Positions 24,541 to 32,759 of a stretch of DNA of 64,000 bases are shown here, piece after piece. Within the stretch, counting starts at the first letter, position 1. Each line of letters starts with the position of its first letter. The position numbers and the translations under genes are program-made. The DNA is taken from NCBI GenBank assembly GCA_903879915.1, contig CAIRNJ010000042.1, positions 1 through 64,000 of the forward strand. The letters run 5' to 3'. The DNA comes from an uncultured Elusimicrobia bacterium (GTDB taxonomy: Bacteria > Elusimicrobiota > Elusimicrobia > Elusimicrobiales > UBA9959). The notes beneath the pieces are model-generated. The model searched no databases. It saw only the letters and a program-made list of their open reading frames with translations, and was not told the DNA's origin.

Positions 24541-27015
24541 TTATTTGCGGACGCCCATCGTCAGCGCGTCGCCCTCTCCCTTGTAGTCCACCATTATGGT
24601 GTCGCCCTTCTTCAGGGAACTGTTGAGCAGGAATTCGGACATGGGGTCTTCCACGTATTTCTGCACGGTGCGCAGCAGCGGGCGGGCGCCGTAATTCGGG
24701 TCGAAGCCTTTCTTGCAGAGGAAATCCTTCGCGGCCTTGGTGATCTCGAAGGAGACTTCCTTGGCTGAAAGCTTCGCGCCCACTGTCTTAAGGCGCAGCT
24801 CGAGGATCTTCTCGGTGTCCAGTTCGGTGAGCGGCCGGAACACGATGGTTTCGTCGATGCGGTTGATGAATTCGGGATTGAAGACGCGCTTGACCTCTTC
24901 CATCACGGTGTCCTTCATCTCCTTGTAATCCTTCTCCTTGTCGTCGGCGGGCATGAAGCCCAGCGTCTTGCCCTTGGAGATCAGCCGCGCGCCCACGTTG
25001 GAGGTCATGATCAGGATGGTGTTCTTGAAGCTCACCTTGTGGCCGAGGCTGTCGGTCAGCGTGCCCTCGTCCATGATCTGCAGCAGGATGTTGAAAACGT
25101 CGGGGTGCGCCTTCTCTATCTCGTCGAGCACCACCACGCAGTAGGGCTTGCGGCGCACGATCTCGGTGAGCTTGCCGCCTTCCTCGTAGCCCACGTAGCC
25201 GGGAGGCGCGCCGATAAGGCGGGAGACCGAGAACTTTTCCATGTATTCCGACATGTCCACGCGGACCATGGCCTCTTCGTTGCCGAACAGGAAATCGGCC
25301 AGCACGCGGGCCAGCTCTGTCTTGCCCACGCCGGTGGGGCCCAGGAAGATGAAATTGCCGATGGGGCGTTTGGCGTCCTTCATGCCGGTGCGGCTGCGTT
25401 TGATGGCCTGCGAGATGATCCTCACTGCCTCGTCCTGGCCTATCAGGCGCTTGTGTATCTCGCCCTCCATGTTCTGGAGCTTTTCGGTCTCGCTCTGCGT
25501 CATGCGGGTCACGGGGATGCCGGTCCACTTGGAAGCTATCAGCGCTATGTCCTCTTCCGTCACCTCGGGGACCATCTTGTCGCGGCCCTCGCGCCATTTC
25601 TTGCGCGCTTCCTCGAGCGCTTTCTTCAGCTCTTTCTCTTTGTCGCGCAGCTTCGCGGCCTTCTCGTATTCCTGGCCGTAGATGGCGGCGTTCTTCTGCT
25701 TTGACACTTCCTCTATCTCGGTCTCTTTTTCCTTGAATTCGGAGGGCGCGACGGACAGCTTCAGGCGGGCGCGGCTGCCGGCCTCGTCGATGAGGTCGAT
25801 GGCCTTGTCCGGCAGGGCGCGGTCGGTTATATATTTCTCGCTGAGCGTGGCCGCCGCGAAGATGGCGGGGTCGGTGTACTTGCACTTGTGGTGGCTCTCG
25901 TACTTCTCCTGCAGCCCTTTGAGGATCTCTATGGTCTCCGGGGCGGAGGGCGGCTCCACTATCACGGTCTGGAAGCGGCGCTCCAGCGCCGGATCGTGCT
26001 CGATGTGCTTGCGGTATTCGTCGAAGGTGGTGGCGCCGATGCACTGCAGCTCGCCGCGGGCCAGGGCGGGCTTGAGCATGTTGGAGGCGTCTATGGCGCC
26101 CTCGGCCGCGCCCGCGCCTATCACGGTGTGCAGCTCGTCGATGAACATGATGATGTTGTTCTTGGCCTTGCGGATCTCCTCGATGATGCCCTTAAGGCGC
26201 TGCTCGAACTCGCCGCGGTACTTGGTGCCGGCCACGATGGAGGCCAGGTCCAGGCTTAAAAGCCGCTTGCCCACCAGGGTGTCGGAGATCTCGCCGGCGG
26301 CTATCTTCTGCGCCAGGCCCTCCACGATGGCGGTCTTGCCCACGCCGGGCTCGCCCACCAGTACGGGGTTGTTCTTGGTGCGGCGCCCGAGCACCTGTAT
26401 CACGCGCTCGATCTCGTCGATGCGGCCGATCACGGGGTCCAGGCGGCCTTCGCGCGCCATCTGGGTCATGTCGCGGGCGAACTCGTCCAGAATGGGGGTT
26501 TTGGTCTTGCCTTTCGGGCCGGCGTGCGCCGCATGTCCCTTGGGCTGGGGGGGGTCCTTGGGGGAATCTTTCTGTTCCATCTCGCCGAGGATGCTCAGCA
26601 CCTCCTCGCGTACGGTCTCCAGCTTCAGGCCCAGGTTCTCCAGCACGCGGGCGGCCACGCCTTCCTCTTCGCGGATCAGGCCCAGCAGGATGTGTTCGGT
26701 GCCGATGTAGGAATGGCCCATGTGCTGGGCCTCTTCCACGGCGTATTCCAGCACTTTCTTGGCGCGGGGGGTGAAAGGGATCTCGCCCAGCAGCATCATG
26801 TTGTCGCCGGTGCCCACGATCTTTTCGATCTCGGCCCTGACCTTGCGCAGGTCTATGCCCAGGTTCTGGAAGACCTGGGAGGCCACGCCCTCCGAAAGAG
26901 CTATCAGGCCCAGCAGGATATGCTCGGTGCCGACATAGTCGTGGTTGAGGCGCTTGGCCTCTTCCTGCGCTATCAGTATCACGCGCTGCGCCCTGTCAGT
27001 AAATCTTGTTCCCAT
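24541..27015 (-). CDS. clpC: ATP-dependent Clp protease ATP-binding subunit ClpC
   Basis: 824-residue AAA+ unfoldase that feeds substrates to ClpP. Two Clp-N repeats (FTDRAQRVILIAQEEA, YVGTEHILLGLI and again YIGTEHILLGLI) fill residues 1-145. AAA1 carries GEPGVGKT, the middle domain is a UVR-like coiled coil (KDKEKELKKALEEARKKWREG), and AAA2 carries GPTGVGKT and VVLDEIEKAHPDV. The M at 27015 is preceded by GGAGG nine bases upstream. The alternative M at 27042 overlaps that site and is rejected. No CtsR or McsAB gene is adjacent, unlike Firmicutes. Confidence 0.96.
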   Translation of the reverse strand: MGTRFTDRAQRVILIAQEEAKRLNHDYVGTEHILLGLIALSEGVASQVFQNLGIDLRKVRAEIEKIVGTGDNMMLLGEIPFTPRAKKVLEYAVEEAQHMGHSYIGTEHILLGLIREEEGVAARVLENLGLKLETVREEVLSILGEMEQKDSPKDPPQPKGHAAHAGPKGKTKTPILDEFARDMTQMAREGRLDPVIGRIDEIERVIQVLGRRTKNNPVLVGEPGVGKTAIVEGLAQKIAAGEISDTLVGKRLLSLDLASIVAGTKYRGEFEQRLKGIIEEIRKAKNNIIMFIDELHTVIGAGAAEGAIDASNMLKPALARGELQCIGATTFDEYRKHIEHDPALERRFQTVIVEPPSAPETIEILKGLQEKYESHHKCKYTDPAIFAAATLSEKYITDRALPDKAIDLIDEAGSRARLKLSVAPSEFKEKETEIEEVSKQKNAAIYGQEYEKAAKLRDKEKELKKALEEARKKWREGRDKMVPEVTEEDIALIASKWTGIPVTRMTQSETEKLQNMEGEIHKRLIGQDEAVRIISQAIKRSRTGMKDAKRPIGNFIFLGPTGVGKTELARVLADFLFGNEEAMVRVDMSEYMEKFSVSRLIGAPPGYVGYEEGGKLTEIVRRKPYCVVVLDEIEKAHPDVFNILLQIMDEGTLTDSLGHKVSFKNTILIMTSNVGARLISKGKTLGFMPADDKEKDYKEMKDTVMEEVKRVFNPEFINRIDETIVFRPLTELDTEKILELRLKTVGAKLSAKEVSFEITKAAKDFLCKKGFDPNYGARPLLRTVQKYVEDPMSEFLLNSSLKKGDTIMVDYKGEGDALTMGVRK

Positions 27016-27098
27016 TTCGAAGCCTCCGTGGCAATTTGACAAATAAATCTAGGTCCCGCGCGCAGAACCACGCGGAAAAAACACCGTCACGCAATACT

Positions 27099-27127
27099 AT
27101 TATGACAAATGTGTAATTGTTATACAA
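27099..27127 (-). promoter_or_regulatory. Predicted clpC promoter
   Basis: On the minus strand TTGTAT (27122-27127) and CATAAT (27099-27104) are spaced by 17 bp, about 85 bases before clpC. No CIRCE or CtsR box was seen. Confidence 0.45.
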
Positions 27128-27148
27128 ATACGCGCTGTATAAGCGGTA

Positions 27149-28510
27149 TCAGGCCTCTCGGGCGGCGTGGCGGACGCGGACTTTAAAGCCCTGCACCGCG
27201 GTAACCGCCACGGCCGTTCCGGCGGGGATGTCCCCGGAGGCGCTTTCGGCCTCCCAGAGCTCTCCCTCCACCAGCACGGTGCCGTGGGGCGACAGGGCGG
27301 TCTTGGCCAGGCCTTTCTTGCCCACCAGGCTTTCAATGCCCGTCACTACCTTCCTGAGCTGGGCGCGCACCACTATGTACGCCAGCGCTGCAACTACCGC
27401 TATAAGCCCTATTATGGTCGAGATAAGCATATTTATTGAAACGGAAAGCCCGCCCAGAGGCTGCTGAGGGAACAGCAGCAGCCCGCCGAACAGCATGGAC
27501 GCGGCGCCGGCCAGCGTAAGCAGGCCGTAGCTGATCACCTTGATCTCGGCGATGAAGAAAACGAAGCCGAGCGCTATCAGCGCCAGGCCCGCCGTGCTGG
27601 CCGACAGCGTCTGGAAAGAATAGAACGCCGTGACCAGCGAGACCGCGCCCACCACGCCGGGCAGGATCAGGCCGGGATTGTAAAGCTCTATGAAAAGCCC
27701 GGCCGCGCCCAGGCTCATCAGGATCATGGCGATGTCGGGGTTGGTTATCGTCGCGAGTAACTTTTGCCGGCGGGTCTGGGCGAAGCGTTCCACCGCCGGG
27801 CGCGCGGCGCGCAGCGTGCCGAATTCCCCGGCCCTGGCCCCGTCGGCCTTGGCGAGGAACTCCTCCAGGTTGGCGGCCATAAAATCGGCCACGCCGGTCT
27901 TTACCGCCTCCTGCGCGGAGATGGAATCGCTCTTGGTAACGGCTTTCATCGCCCAGGCCGCGTTGCGTCCGGTCTTCTGCGCTATGGACTGCATATAGGC
28001 CGTGGCGTCGTTGAGCGTCTTGGCCTCCATCGGGTCTTTCTTTTCTGTTTTCCTGTCGCCCAGGCCTAAAGGGATGCCGCCGAGCATCACAGGGTGCGCG
28101 GCGCCGATATTGGTGCCCGGGGCCATGGCCACCAGCGGCGAGGCCATGGCGATGAACACTCCGGCCGAAGCCGCGCGGGCGCCCTGCGGCGAGACGTAGA
28201 CCGCCACCGGCTTTTTGGAGGCCAGCATCGCCTGTATGATGGCGCGCATGGAAACGTCCAGCCCGCCGGGCGTGTCCAGGGCTATCACCAGCAGGTCGGC
28301 CCCGCCGGGCCCGTTGACCCTGGCGATGGCGGCGCCGAGGAACTCGGCCGCCGCGGGCGTGATAACGCCGGAATACGGCGCCACCAGCACCGTCTTTACC
28401 TCGTAAATTCTCGCCGGCGCGGCGGACACTTTTTTAGCAGCGCCCGCTCCGGCCGGCAGCGCCAGCATGCCGGCCGAGACCAAAGACAGAAATAAGATCT
28501 TAACGTTCAT
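27149..28510 (-). CDS. NfeD-family membrane serine protease (long form)
   Basis: 453 residues. Signal peptide 1-24, then a ClpP-class (crotonase-fold) protease domain with catalytic Ser115 in GARAASAGVFIAMAS and APGTNIGAAHPV. Four or five helices follow (about 265-385). A C-terminal NfeD OB-fold domain has GLAKTALSPHGTVLVEGELWEAES. Long-form NfeD proteins usually pair with stomatin/flotillin (SPFH) genes in membrane quality control; no SPFH gene is next to it here. The start at 28510 is backed by GGAGAAC; a frame start at 28540 is rejected. Confidence 0.88.
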   Translation of the reverse strand: MNVKILFLSLVSAGMLALPAGAGAAKKVSAAPARIYEVKTVLVAPYSGVITPAAAEFLGAAIARVNGPGGADLLVIALDTPGGLDVSMRAIIQAMLASKKPVAVYVSPQGARAASAGVFIAMASPLVAMAPGTNIGAAHPVMLGGIPLGLGDRKTEKKDPMEAKTLNDATAYMQSIAQKTGRNAAWAMKAVTKSDSISAQEAVKTGVADFMAANLEEFLAKADGARAGEFGTLRAARPAVERFAQTRRQKLLATITNPDIAMILMSLGAAGLFIELYNPGLILPGVVGAVSLVTAFYSFQTLSASTAGLALIALGFVFFIAEIKVISYGLLTLAGAASMLFGGLLLFPQQPLGGLSVSINMLISTIIGLIAVVAALAYIVVRAQLRKVVTGIESLVGKKGLAKTALSPHGTVLVEGELWEAESASGDIPAGTAVAVTAVQGFKVRVRHAAREA

Positions 28511-28563
28511 TTTAGTTCTCCAGCGGGGCTGAACTCGCAATTTAAATTATACATAGAAAAGAC

Positions 28564-28594
28564 GACAGGCTACTTTTAAATAAAGCAGCCTGTC
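28564..28594. repeat. 31-bp palindrome, possible REP-like element or terminator
   Basis: GACAGGCT (28564-28571) pairs with AGCCTGTC (28587-28594). One mismatch, then CTTT/AAAG extends the stem, leaving loop TAAAT. On the minus strand the stem is followed by GTCTTTTC, so it can terminate the receiver/kinase transcript. The sequence resembles REP-type palindromes. Confidence 0.6.
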
Positions 28595-28602
28595 CCCGTT
28601 AT

Positions 28603-29046
28603 TTATTTAGCAGGGCTTCCGACTTTTACTATCATCAGGAAAAGGCCCAGGCGCTTTATCAGTTCGGAGAATTTCTCGAACTCCACCGGCTTTACCAGGT
28701 AGTTGTTGCAGCCCAGCTCGTAGCAGCGGCCGATCTCCTTCGGGTCGTCGGTGGTGGTCAGCATTATTATCGGTATGCTCTTCAGGCACGGGTCGGCCTT
28801 CATGCGCGTCAGCACTTCTATTCCGTCCATGACTGGCATGCTTATGTCGAGAAGCAGCAAGTAATGCCGTTCCGGCTCAAGGCGGGGTTCGCTTCTGCCC
28901 GAGACGAAATTCCACGCCTCATCCCCGTCCCGGAACCGTATTACAGGGTTGAACACTCCCACTTCCTTGAAACGTCTTTGTATAAGATGTGCGTGCCCGT
29001 CGTCGTCGTCGGCTATCAATATCGTTATCTGTTCGGCGTTTTCCAT
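28603..29046 (-). CDS. Receiver-only response regulator, Rcp1-like (second copy)
   Basis: 147 residues, receiver only, phospho-acceptor Asp67 (LLLLDISMPVMDG), Thr in MLTTTDDPKEIGRCYELGCNNYLVKPVEFEKF. Sequence and spacing closely match the receiver at 20586-21032, including the WNF insertion, so they are recent paralogues. It is the second gene after the kinase (19-base gap) in a minus-strand pair. Confidence 0.93.
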   Translation of the reverse strand: MENAEQITILIADDDDGHAHLIQRRFKEVGVFNPVIRFRDGDEAWNFVSGRSEPRLEPERHYLLLLDISMPVMDGIEVLTRMKADPCLKSIPIIMLTTTDDPKEIGRCYELGCNNYLVKPVEFEKFSELIKRLGLFLMIVKVGSPAK

Positions 29047-29065
29047 GGTTCACCTTCCCTGTCAG

Positions 29066-31588
29066 CTAGGCGGGCAGCTCTACAAAGAACTTAGTGCCCG
29101 CTCCCTCTTTCGATTCTACCCGGATACTGCCCCCGCTCCTTTCCACCATGCGCTTTATCATGGTCAGGCCTATGCCTTCGCCTTTTTCTACTCCGGGTTG
29201 CCGCGCGTGTCCTCTGTAAAAAAGCCGCCAGATCCTGGCCAGGTCGGCTTCTTTTATTCCCAGGCCGTTGTCGGAAACGGTATAGAGCGCTGTTTTTTCG
29301 TCCTTCCTTTCACCGCTCACGGTTATCTCCAGCTTCCGGTCGCGGTTCCGGTATTTTATGGCGTTGTCCAGCAGGTTCGAAAAAAGCTGGCCGACAATGC
29401 CGGGGTCGCCGGTGCAGGGCGGCAGCGGCCCCGCGGTCACCGCGCCGCCGGCCCGCTCCAGCTGGTAGGAGAGCGAGGTCAGCACCAGCTTCAGCGTCGC
29501 GTCCATATCCACCGGCTCGGAGCGCAGCGGCATGCGGCCGAGGCGGGACATTTTAAGCAGCACGTTCAGCATCTCGCCCATCCTGATCGCGCTGGATTCT
29601 ATGATGCGCAGCGCCTGCGGGATGCTTTCTCTCATAAGTTCGGACGTTCTGCTTTTCGGCTCTCCGGGCAGGGATGCGGGAGCTGCTGTTTCCTGCAGCT
29701 CTTTGTAATAGTTGTTGAGTTCCTGGCTGAACCCCTGGATGTTTATCAGCGGGCCGCGCAGGTCGTGCGTTGTGATGTGGAGGAAGTTCTCCATGTCCTC
29801 TTTCTTCGCGGCCAGCTCACGGTTCAGCCTGTCCCTCTCCAGCTCCGCCAGTTTGCGCTCCGTTATAACTTCAAAAATGGCCACGAAGCAGTCCCTGGCG
29901 GGGCTGTAAACCGAGATGTGGAGCCACATCTTCAGGGCCTCCAGCCGCAGCTCGAAGGTTTCCGGCGGGCCTCCGCGCGCCACGCGGCCGTAGATCTCGA
30001 ACAGCGCGCTGTCGGATTCCCGTGCCCCCGGTATCAGCTCCGTGACTTTTTTCCCTGTGACGTTCCTGAGCCCGGTCAGTTTTTCAAAAGCCTGGTTCAC
30101 TTCCAGGTACACGAAATCGGCCGGCCGGTCTCCTTCGTAGATCATCCGGCAGTAGGCCAGGCCGTTGAGCATGTTTCCGAACAATGCGCGGTAGCGCGTT
30201 TCGCTTTCACGCAGCTTTTCCTCCGCCAGCTTGCGGTCGGTTATGTCCTGGAAGGAGCCCCTGACCTTGCCCTGTTCCCGCTGAATTCTCGCGACGGCGT
30301 GCACCCAGCGCCTGTTCCCTTTGGCGGTGATTATCTCCCATTCCTGATCGTAGGGCTCGCCCGCTTCCATAGCCCGCCGCACGGCCAAGTCAGCCTTTTC
30401 ACGGGACGCCGGGGCGAGAATGTTCATGCCTTGCGGCACTTGCGGCGCGCCTTTCCCCAGGTCCATCTCGAGTATCCGGAACATTTCGTCGGTCCAGGTC
30501 TGGGCCAGGGTTTTCGTGTCTATTTCCCAGCCGCCTATCCTGCCCGCTTTTTCGGCCTCGTCCAGCAGCTGCCGGGTGCTTCTCAGCGCGGAGTCAACGG
30601 CTTTCTTCCTGGCGGCTGAAACGGCCAGGAAGCCGGCCCAGGCCAGCCCCGCCGCCAGCAGCAGTACCGCCAGCCTGAAGTATTCAGTGGTAGTGACCGG
30701 CGCCAGCAGCGCATCCCGGTCTATCTTGGTCACAACCGCCCATTCCGGGCTTTTAAGGTGCGCTATGGCGCTGAAAACCTTCACGCCGCGGTAATCGGTG
30801 CCTTCGAAAAAACCTGTGCGCCCGCTGAGCGCGGCGACGGCCGGCAGGTGAGTGTCCGAAAGCGGCAGCGTCAATTTCAGCGCGGAGCCTTTCCTGTTCT
30901 CTAGCTCGTTGAGATAAAGAGCGTATTCCCCTTCTTTGCGCACCAGCAGGGTTTCCGCGGTCGGCACCAGCAGCGGCAGCGCTTTCAGCAGCGGGTAGAA
31001 TTCCGCGTCGGGGTCTATGTCGGTGACCAGTACGCACACCGGCTTCCCGCCGCTCCTTCCGCCGGCAAAAAGCGGGCTGAGCATGGCCAGGCGCGGCCGC
31101 CCGTCCGCGGCCAGGTAAAGGTCGGTGAGCAGCGGCGCACCTTGCGCCGCTTTCGCGAAGGCTTCCAGGAAAGACTTTTCCGTTCCGGGCGAGTAGCCGG
31201 GGGTGGCCGCGATAACGGCGTTCTTCACTGACAGGAAAGCCATCGCGGAATACCGCTCTTTCTTAATGTAATCCTTGCTCCAGGAGATGAGCTGCGCGCG
31301 CCTCGAGCCCGGGGCCGCTATTTCTTCCTGTATGATCCCGCCCATGAAAGGATGGCGGCTGAGCCGCGCCGCCTCCCGGCCGTGCGCGTCGAGCCAGGCG
31401 GCCATCTGCGCGGCTTTGTAGGAGTTCACCGCCGTAAGGTTGCGGGCTATCTCGGCCATGGCGGTACGCCTGTGCGCCGCGGCAGAAACGAACCAGAGGC
31501 CCAGCAGCGCCGCCAGTATAAGCAGCAGAATACCGGCCTCTTTGGCCGGTGATTTTCCGGCCGGAAAAAAAGTTTTAAGCGTGAACAT
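29066..31588 (-). CDS. Membrane sensor histidine kinase with two PAS domains
   Basis: 840 residues. TM1 lies at about 17-37, followed by a Cache-like periplasmic sensor with PGSRRAQLISW, ATPGYSPGTEKSF and LLTDLYLAADGRPRLAM, and TM2 at about 305-325. Two PAS domains follow at roughly 330-460 and 465-590. HisKA has His608 in ITTHDLRGPLINIQGFS, and the HATPase has NLLDNAIKYR, DNGLGI and GEGIGLTMIKRM. The sensor is nearly the same as in the kinase at 13381. ATG at 31588 is preceded by GGGG; a GTG at 31600 is a possible alternative. A TATAGT -10 lies about 11 bases before the ATG. Confidence 0.92.
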   Translation of the reverse strand: MFTLKTFFPAGKSPAKEAGILLLILAALLGLWFVSAAAHRRTAMAEIARNLTAVNSYKAAQMAAWLDAHGREAARLSRHPFMGGIIQEEIAAPGSRRAQLISWSKDYIKKERYSAMAFLSVKNAVIAATPGYSPGTEKSFLEAFAKAAQGAPLLTDLYLAADGRPRLAMLSPLFAGGRSGGKPVCVLVTDIDPDAEFYPLLKALPLLVPTAETLLVRKEGEYALYLNELENRKGSALKLTLPLSDTHLPAVAALSGRTGFFEGTDYRGVKVFSAIAHLKSPEWAVVTKIDRDALLAPVTTTEYFRLAVLLLAAGLAWAGFLAVSAARKKAVDSALRSTRQLLDEAEKAGRIGGWEIDTKTLAQTWTDEMFRILEMDLGKGAPQVPQGMNILAPASREKADLAVRRAMEAGEPYDQEWEIITAKGNRRWVHAVARIQREQGKVRGSFQDITDRKLAEEKLRESETRYRALFGNMLNGLAYCRMIYEGDRPADFVYLEVNQAFEKLTGLRNVTGKKVTELIPGARESDSALFEIYGRVARGGPPETFELRLEALKMWLHISVYSPARDCFVAIFEVITERKLAELERDRLNRELAAKKEDMENFLHITTHDLRGPLINIQGFSQELNNYYKELQETAAPASLPGEPKSRTSELMRESIPQALRIIESSAIRMGEMLNVLLKMSRLGRMPLRSEPVDMDATLKLVLTSLSYQLERAGGAVTAGPLPPCTGDPGIVGQLFSNLLDNAIKYRNRDRKLEITVSGERKDEKTALYTVSDNGLGIKEADLARIWRLFYRGHARQPGVEKGEGIGLTMIKRMVERSGGSIRVESKEGAGTKFFVELPA

Positions 31589-31610
31589 GTTTTTCCCCAC
31601 TATAATTCGA

Positions 31611-31681
31611 GTGACACAGAACTTATCTGTTTAAGTCCCGGTGATACAGTGCCTACTTGTCAGAATTAAGTATGGTGTCAC
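31611..31681. repeat. Imperfect inverted repeat related to the 45.9-kb palindrome
   Basis: The left arm at 31611-31629 begins GTGACACAGAACTTA, and the right arm at 31661-31681 reads as GTGACACCATACTTA on the other strand. Arms match at about 16 of 19 positions with a 2-base gap. A degenerate copy (GTGATACAG) sits between. The left arm also matches the perfect palindrome at 45896-45945. It fills the gap between the lipoprotein operon end and the kinase start. Confidence 0.65.
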
Positions 31682-31686
31682 CAGAT

Positions 31687-32748
31687 CTATTGGTTCTCTA
31701 GATAAGCCGAGACGGCGCGGAGGATCTCCGCGGACAGTTTTTTGCCCAGCGCGGTCTCCGTTTTGAAACGCGCTTCTCCGGCGGAAGCCGAGGCCTCTTT
31801 GGCGGCGGCGCTGAAATTCAGGAAGGTCTTATCTGTTTTAACTTCTTTGAGCGCCACCGAGCCCGTGCCCCGGTGCCAGTGCCAGCGGGATTCTGGGTCG
31901 GCGTCCGCCACGGCGGAAAGCTTTACCTCGCACTCCGCGGCTATGTCGGCGCCGCCGGCCGCCGCGGCCACCCTGGCCTCTATGCCAATGCCGTTGAGGG
32001 CTTTGATCACGGCCGCGGTCACCTGGGCCGAGTTGTCCGCGGTCATTATCAGCGCCATGTCCACCGCGGCCAGCGCCCTGACCGCGTCCCGGCGGGCCGC
32101 GTTCACGTCCTGCCCCGGCGCCGAGGCGCCGGCGGGGTCCAGCACACGCATGTCCGCGGCCAGGTCCGCCCGGTTCTTAAGGAGCCCCAGCAGCTTCAGC
32201 GCGTATTTCGCCTTCTGGAGCTTTTCCGCGGCGCCCGCCAGCTGCGCCGCCAGGTCGCGCGTCCGGGCGTCCGTCTCCCGCACTCTTTCCTCCAGGGAGG
32301 CCAGCGCCTTGGAGCGCTCCAGCACCGCCAGCGCGAAGTACTGGCCGTTGGTGGGGTCGCGCCAGGCGGCCGCTATTTCCACGCCTTCGAGGTTCTTCTG
32401 CGAGACCGCGCGCACGTTCTGCGAGGCGTTCTGCGACGAGGAGGTGAGGGTCTTGCCCTGCGTTTCCGAAGTGTATTCGGCCGCGGCCACGGCGGAGTTC
32501 ACCGTGACCTGGGCGGAGAAAACCTTGGAGATCTCGCCCCGCGCCCGGTCCTTGGCCGCGTTCAGGTCGTCCGCAGAGGAAACGCCGGTAAGGAAGCGGC
32601 TCCGTGGATACCCGGAGTCGGCGCCGTCCACCCAGGCGGGGCGCGGCGTAGGCGCAGGTATGGCTGCGGCGCGCTGCGGCCTTGCGCTGGTAGAAGCGCA
32701 GCCCGCCAGCAGCGCCGCGCAGAGAACGGCGGCAAAGATCCTAGGCAT
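31687..32748 (-). CDS. LPP20-like lipoprotein with long C-terminal extension
   Basis: 353 residues with lipobox LLAGC (Cys17). An LPP20-type domain starts at PAWVDG and contains SAKDRARGEI-like spacing (AAKDRARGEISKVFSA). A helical segment (about 195-235) and a C-terminal domain with VDMALIMTADNSAQVTAAV follow, rather like a FlgT/CsgG-associated module. The ATG at 32748 has a strong AGGAGG Shine-Dalgarno; the open frame further upstream lies inside the COG3014 gene and is rejected. Last gene of a four-gene lipoprotein operon, probably outer-membrane anchored. Confidence 0.78.
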   Translation of the reverse strand: MPRIFAAVLCAALLAGCASTSARPQRAAAIPAPTPRPAWVDGADSGYPRSRFLTGVSSADDLNAAKDRARGEISKVFSAQVTVNSAVAAAEYTSETQGKTLTSSSQNASQNVRAVSQKNLEGVEIAAAWRDPTNGQYFALAVLERSKALASLEERVRETDARTRDLAAQLAGAAEKLQKAKYALKLLGLLKNRADLAADMRVLDPAGASAPGQDVNAARRDAVRALAAVDMALIMTADNSAQVTAAVIKALNGIGIEARVAAAAGGADIAAECEVKLSAVADADPESRWHWHRGTGSVALKEVKTDKTFLNFSAAAKEASASAGEARFKTETALGKKLSAEILRAVSAYLENQ

Positions 32749-32759
32749 AAAAGAACCTC

